A DNA stretch of 40,202 nucleotides from IMG/VR virus record IMGVR_UViG_3300034418_009450, positions 1-40,202 of that record; one strand, written 5' to 3'. A program made the position numbers and the translations under genes. A model generated the notes under the pieces. That model ran no database searches. It was not told the origin of the DNA and saw nothing but the letters and a program-made list of their open reading frames with translations. The DNA comes from a virus. This document shows, piece after piece, positions 37,486 to 40,202 of this stretch; within the stretch, counting starts at the first letter, position 1, and each line of letters begins with the position of its first letter.

Positions 37486-37739
37486 TGGAAACAATAACAG
37501 AAGAGCAGGTTGTAGAAAACGACCTAAAACACGTTTTTGTCAAGAGAGAGACAAAACTAAAAGAACTCATTGTTGATTACATTGGTGAAACACTCCACCC
37601 AAATGAACCCGAAGTCACAGTTGAAGACATAGTAAAAATCTTCGCAGATGAGTTTCCAGAGTTCCTTTCAGTCGTAGCAGAAGAAAATTTTATTAGAGGC
37701 TACGCACAAGCATTCAAAGATTTAGACAAAAACCCTTGA
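37485..37739 (+). CDS. Small acidic hypothetical protein
   Basis: 84 residues: helical and acidic, with VTVEDIVKIFADEFPEFLSVVAEENFIRGY. TAATG overlap with phoH. Its TGA stop is inside the next -35 box. No family recognised. Confidence 0.58.
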   Translation: METITEEQVVENDLKHVFVKRETKLKELIVDYIGETLHPNEPEVTVEDIVKIFADEFPEFLSVVAEENFIRGYAQAFKDLDKNP

Positions 37740-37764
37740 CAACACACTCCTGTGGTGTTATATT
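37736..37764 (+). promoter_or_regulatory. Sigma70-like promoter of the Cas4-like gene
   Basis: TTGACA (37736-37741), 17-bp spacer, TATATT (37759-37764). The spacer carries an imperfect AACAC...GTGTT palindrome, a possible operator. Confidence 0.75.
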
Positions 37765-37788
37765 GTTAGCACAACAGAAGAGGTATTC

Positions 37789-38571
37789 ATGGCTCACATT
37801 TCGTATTCTGAACTCGCCAAGTGGGACTTCTGTCCTTACGCTCGTAAGCTTATCTACGAGGATAAAGTCAAGAAGTTCAAAGGCAACATCTTTACCGGCT
37901 TTGGCTCCGCTATTCACTCCGTATGTGAAAAGTATTTTGAGTCTGGTCGAGAACTAGATAAAAAGTTTTTCTTTGGAGAGGTGTTCCGCAAGGAACTAAA
38001 AACCCTAGAGAAGAACGGTGAGTCATTTACCGAGAAACAAATCACAGACTTTTACAACCAAGGTCTTGGTATCATCGAAGAACTCGACGCAGGCTTTGAC
38101 AAATACTTTGGAACTGACTTTGAGTTTGTAAAAGCAGAAGATACCCTTATGGAAGGCATTGGTGAGTTCACTGACGCCGCTTACAAGTTCAAGGGGTACA
38201 TCGACCTTATTATCAAAACCAAGGACGGCAAGTATCACATTATTGACTACAAGTCTTGTTCTTGGGGTTGGGATGCAAAGAAGCGTTCTGATCGTATGGT
38301 GACTTACCAACTTACATTGTACAAGCACTACTGGTCGCAGAAAATGGGCATTCCACTTGACCAGATTGAGACACACTTTGCCCTGCTGAAACGCACAGCA
38401 AAGGTTGGGCAAAAGGTGGAGATTTTCCGTGTGACTTCTGGTCCAAGAAAAACCACAAATGCACTTAACTTGTTGAAAAAAGCCTTGTACAATGTGAATA
38501 CACAAAACCATATGAAGAACCGCTTATCTTGTCAAAAGTGCGAGTTCTTCAATACTCCACATTGTACATAG
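37789..38571 (+). CDS. Cas4/RecB-like PD-(D/E)XK nuclease with Cys cluster
   Basis: 260 residues. His43 in SAIHSVCEKY, Asp139 in YIDLII, D153-Y-K155 in HIIDYKS and Gln174 in YQLTLY are the RecB-family motifs in order. Cys15 together with Cys248, Cys251 and Cys259 at the C-terminus fits the four-Cys iron-sulfur site of Cas4 and AddB. There is no CRISPR array or cas1 here, so a role in phage DNA end processing or recombination is more likely. Confidence 0.85.
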   Translation: MAHISYSELAKWDFCPYARKLIYEDKVKKFKGNIFTGFGSAIHSVCEKYFESGRELDKKFFFGEVFRKELKTLEKNGESFTEKQITDFYNQGLGIIEELDAGFDKYFGTDFEFVKAEDTLMEGIGEFTDAAYKFKGYIDLIIKTKDGKYHIIDYKSCSWGWDAKKRSDRMVTYQLTLYKHYWSQKMGIPLDQIETHFALLKRTAKVGQKVEIFRVTSGPRKTTNALNLLKKALYNVNTQNHMKNRLSCQKCEFFNTPHCT

Positions 38572-38578
38572 GATAAAC

Positions 38579-39841
38579 ATGCCAGAGGAAATACAAAAGA
38601 AAAAAATTGTGGTCTTATCTGACCACCCAATGTCACCTTCGGGTGTCGGCACACAAACCAAATACTTCCTAGAAGCCCTGCTAAAGACCGGACGATACAA
38701 GTTCGTGTGCTTTGGTGGGGCTATTCAACATGTAAATTATCAACCGATGAGAACAGAGGAATGGAAAGATGATCTTATTATCTATCCAACAAAGGGTTAT
38801 GGTGATGCCAGCCTCGTGCGCGAAGTGCTTTGGGTAGAAAGACCGGATGCAGTTTGGATAATGACCGACCCACGCTTTTGGGGCTGGTTATGGGAAATGG
38901 AAGAAGAGATTCGTTCTCACTGTCCACTAGTTTATTATCACGTTTGGGACAACTACCCTTACCCAAAGTTCAATAGAAAGTTCTACCTTTCTAACGATGC
39001 TATTGCAACCATCAGCAAAGTTACTGATGACATTGTTGCCACGGTAACACCAGAGGTAAAGCGTAAGTACATTCCTCACGCTGTGCCACCTGCTTTCTCA
39101 CCTTTCCCAGAAGAAGAAAGACAAAAGTTTAGACAAGATAACTTTGGCGAAGACGCAGATAAGTTTATTGTTTTTTGGAACAATAGAAACGCTCGTCGTA
39201 AACAATCTGGGTCTCTAATATTTTGGTTCAAGAAATTCTTAGATGAAGTGGGTCACGATAAAGCTATGCTCATCATGCATACTGATACTAAAGATCCTCA
39301 TGGACAAGACTTAGACGCGATTGTTCAAGAATTGGGTATGAATAATGGTCAAGTAAAATTCAGTAGGCAAAAAATGGCGGCAGAGCACCTTGCCAGACTG
39401 TATAACGCATGTGATGTTACAGTAAATATTTCAGATGCCGAAGGTTTTGGTCTTGCGACATTAGAATCACTAGCTTGTGGCACACCAATTATTGTGAACA
39501 TGACAGGTGGACTACAAGAACAAGTTACAGATGGTAAGAAATTTTTTGGAATTGGTGTTGAACCAGTGTCAAAAGCTGTTATCGGTTCACAAGAAATTCC
39601 CTTCATCCGAGAAGATAGAATAAACGAAGACGACCTTGTTATTGCCCTTAAAGAAATGTTTAACAAGACACACAAACAACGTCGCAAGCTCGGTGCCGAG
39701 GGTAGAAAGCACGTCGAGAAGAACTACTCGTTTGAGCAGCTTGAGAAAGGCTGGGTAGAGTTTATGGACGAGGTTCTTGAAGAGAATGGCTCTTGGGATA
39801 CCCGCAAGGGATACAAGGCATGGGAGCAGCTAACAGTATGA
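38579..39841 (+). CDS. Glycosyltransferase, GT4/GT-B type
   Basis: 420 residues. N-terminal domain starts KIVVLSDHPMSPSGVGTQTKYFLEALL; C-terminal domain has FWNNRNARRKQSG and DAEGFGLATLESLACGTPIIV (the E-x7-E sugar-nucleotide site), then GGLQEQV. It may decorate phage DNA, virion proteins or host envelope. The second glycosyltransferase gene overlaps its end (ATGA). Confidence 0.87.
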   Translation: MPEEIQKKKIVVLSDHPMSPSGVGTQTKYFLEALLKTGRYKFVCFGGAIQHVNYQPMRTEEWKDDLIIYPTKGYGDASLVREVLWVERPDAVWIMTDPRFWGWLWEMEEEIRSHCPLVYYHVWDNYPYPKFNRKFYLSNDAIATISKVTDDIVATVTPEVKRKYIPHAVPPAFSPFPEEERQKFRQDNFGEDADKFIVFWNNRNARRKQSGSLIFWFKKFLDEVGHDKAMLIMHTDTKDPHGQDLDAIVQELGMNNGQVKFSRQKMAAEHLARLYNACDVTVNISDAEGFGLATLESLACGTPIIVNMTGGLQEQVTDGKKFFGIGVEPVSKAVIGSQEIPFIREDRINEDDLVIALKEMFNKTHKQRRKLGAEGRKHVEKNYSFEQLEKGWVEFMDEVLEENGSWDTRKGYKAWEQLTV

Positions 39842-40202
39842 AGAAAATTATTGTAAAGGGTCCAGCCCTATCACAAACTGGATATGGCGAACAAACACGC
39901 TTTGCACTTAGAGCACTTCGTTCTCGCCCAGACCTTTTTGATATCTACCTCCTAAACTTGGAGTGGGGTAAGTCAAACCATATTATTGAAGATGATGAGG
40001 AACATTCTTGGTTGGTTGAAACTATCCGAAAGACAGCAAAACTATTACAAGCTACTCAGGGTAGGGTTACTTTTGATATTTCACTTCAAGTAACTATTCC
40101 AAATGAGTTTGAGAAAATGGCACCTGTTAATATTGGCTACACAGCCGGTATTGAGACAACAAAGGTCGCCCCACAGTGGTTGCAGAAGTGTAACGAGGTT
40201 AT
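39838..40202 (+). CDS. Second glycosyltransferase-like protein, cut by the window end
   Basis: First 121 residues only. MKKIIVKGPALSQTGYGEQTRFALRAL is a GT-B N-terminal pattern (GYGEQTR loop) and NIGYTAGIETTKVAP fits the same family. ATGA overlap with the previous gene suggests joint function. Confidence 0.72.
   Translation, partial: MKKIIVKGPALSQTGYGEQTRFALRALRSRPDLFDIYLLNLEWGKSNHIIEDDEEHSWLVETIRKTAKLLQATQGRVTFDISLQVTIPNEFEKMAPVNIGYTAGIETTKVAPQWLQKCNEV

Noticed and set aside
1-40202. CRISPR array, insertion sequence, integrase or attachment site
   Set aside because: No regularly spaced repeats, no transposase or integrase and no tRNA-end duplication were seen. The window looks like a lytic phage, not a prophage.

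Overview
The window looks like part of a large lytic tailed-phage genome, probably a myovirus. Every supported gene lies on the + strand, the genes are short and tightly packed (many ATGA or TAATG overlaps), and four tRNA genes are scattered among them. The gene set is typical of large phages: MoxR ATPase with a VWA/metallopeptidase partner, PhoH, ClpP, thymidine kinase, dUTPase, adenylosuccinate synthetase, DUF3310, Dam, HNH nucleases and an M15 endolysin. No capsid, portal, tail or DNA polymerase gene is in this piece. Two lipoproteins, one with MopE-type DNDGDG/CDGKDNNCNG metal-binding motifs behind an Asp/Thr/Pro-rich stalk, resemble surface proteins of Myxococcota and related former deltaproteobacteria. 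That is the only host clue and it is an inference.

Layout. 1-3.2 kb: an AT-rich small gene, then the MoxR ATPase and its VWA-metalloprotease partner, each behind its own TTGACA promoter. 3.2-6.2 kb: a perfect-consensus promoter with a possible small RNA, an HNH endonuclease, then a chain of very small proteins sharing an N-terminal (K/R)xGDLV motif; the last five are joined by exact 14-nt overlaps. 6.2-18.1 kb: a late-looking block holding a MopE-type beta-propeller lipoprotein and a run of proteins that begin with nearly the same peptide (MKxLLExWKxFLxE) followed by unrelated domains: ADP-ribosyltransferase-like folds, a GNAT acetyltransferase, a ParB/sulfiredoxin-like domain, a zeta-like P-loop kinase, and an 825-residue protein with two ADP-ribosyltransferase-like modules and a zincin. 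The peptide resembles the T4 capsid-targeting sequence cut by the prohead protease, so these are probably proteins packed in the head and injected with the DNA. A putative PD-(D/E)XK nuclease beside a Dam methylase sits in the middle. 18.1-24.6 kb: a nucleotidase, small proteins, and candidate virion or core proteins including a second zincin, a Lys/Ala/Pro-rich basic protein and a beta-sandwich protein. 24.6-30 kb: PurA behind an operator array, endolysin, ClpP preceded by a structured leader, HNH nuclease, thymidine kinase. 29.9-31.2 kb: tRNA-Arg, -Ile and -Glu among tiny membrane proteins, DUF3310 and a histone H1-like protein. 31.2-33.5 kb: a three-gene operon of membrane PAS histidine kinase, single-domain response regulator and coiled-coil membrane protein. 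33.5-40.2 kb: tRNA-Thr, dUTPase, small genes, a DUF1415-like protein, a second lipoprotein, PIN-PhoH, a Cas4/RecB-like nuclease and two glycosyltransferases (the last cut by the window end).

Regulation. Two promoter classes are visible. One is sigma70-like, TTGACA-16/17-TATaTT, with several near-identical copies that also share spacer and downstream bases; five of them contain the TGA stop of the preceding gene inside the -35 box. The other is a late-type word, CTAYTTAT, often directly after a hairpin terminator and, at six genes, only 3-5 nt before an ATG that lacks a Shine-Dalgarno sequence, which suggests leaderless late mRNAs.
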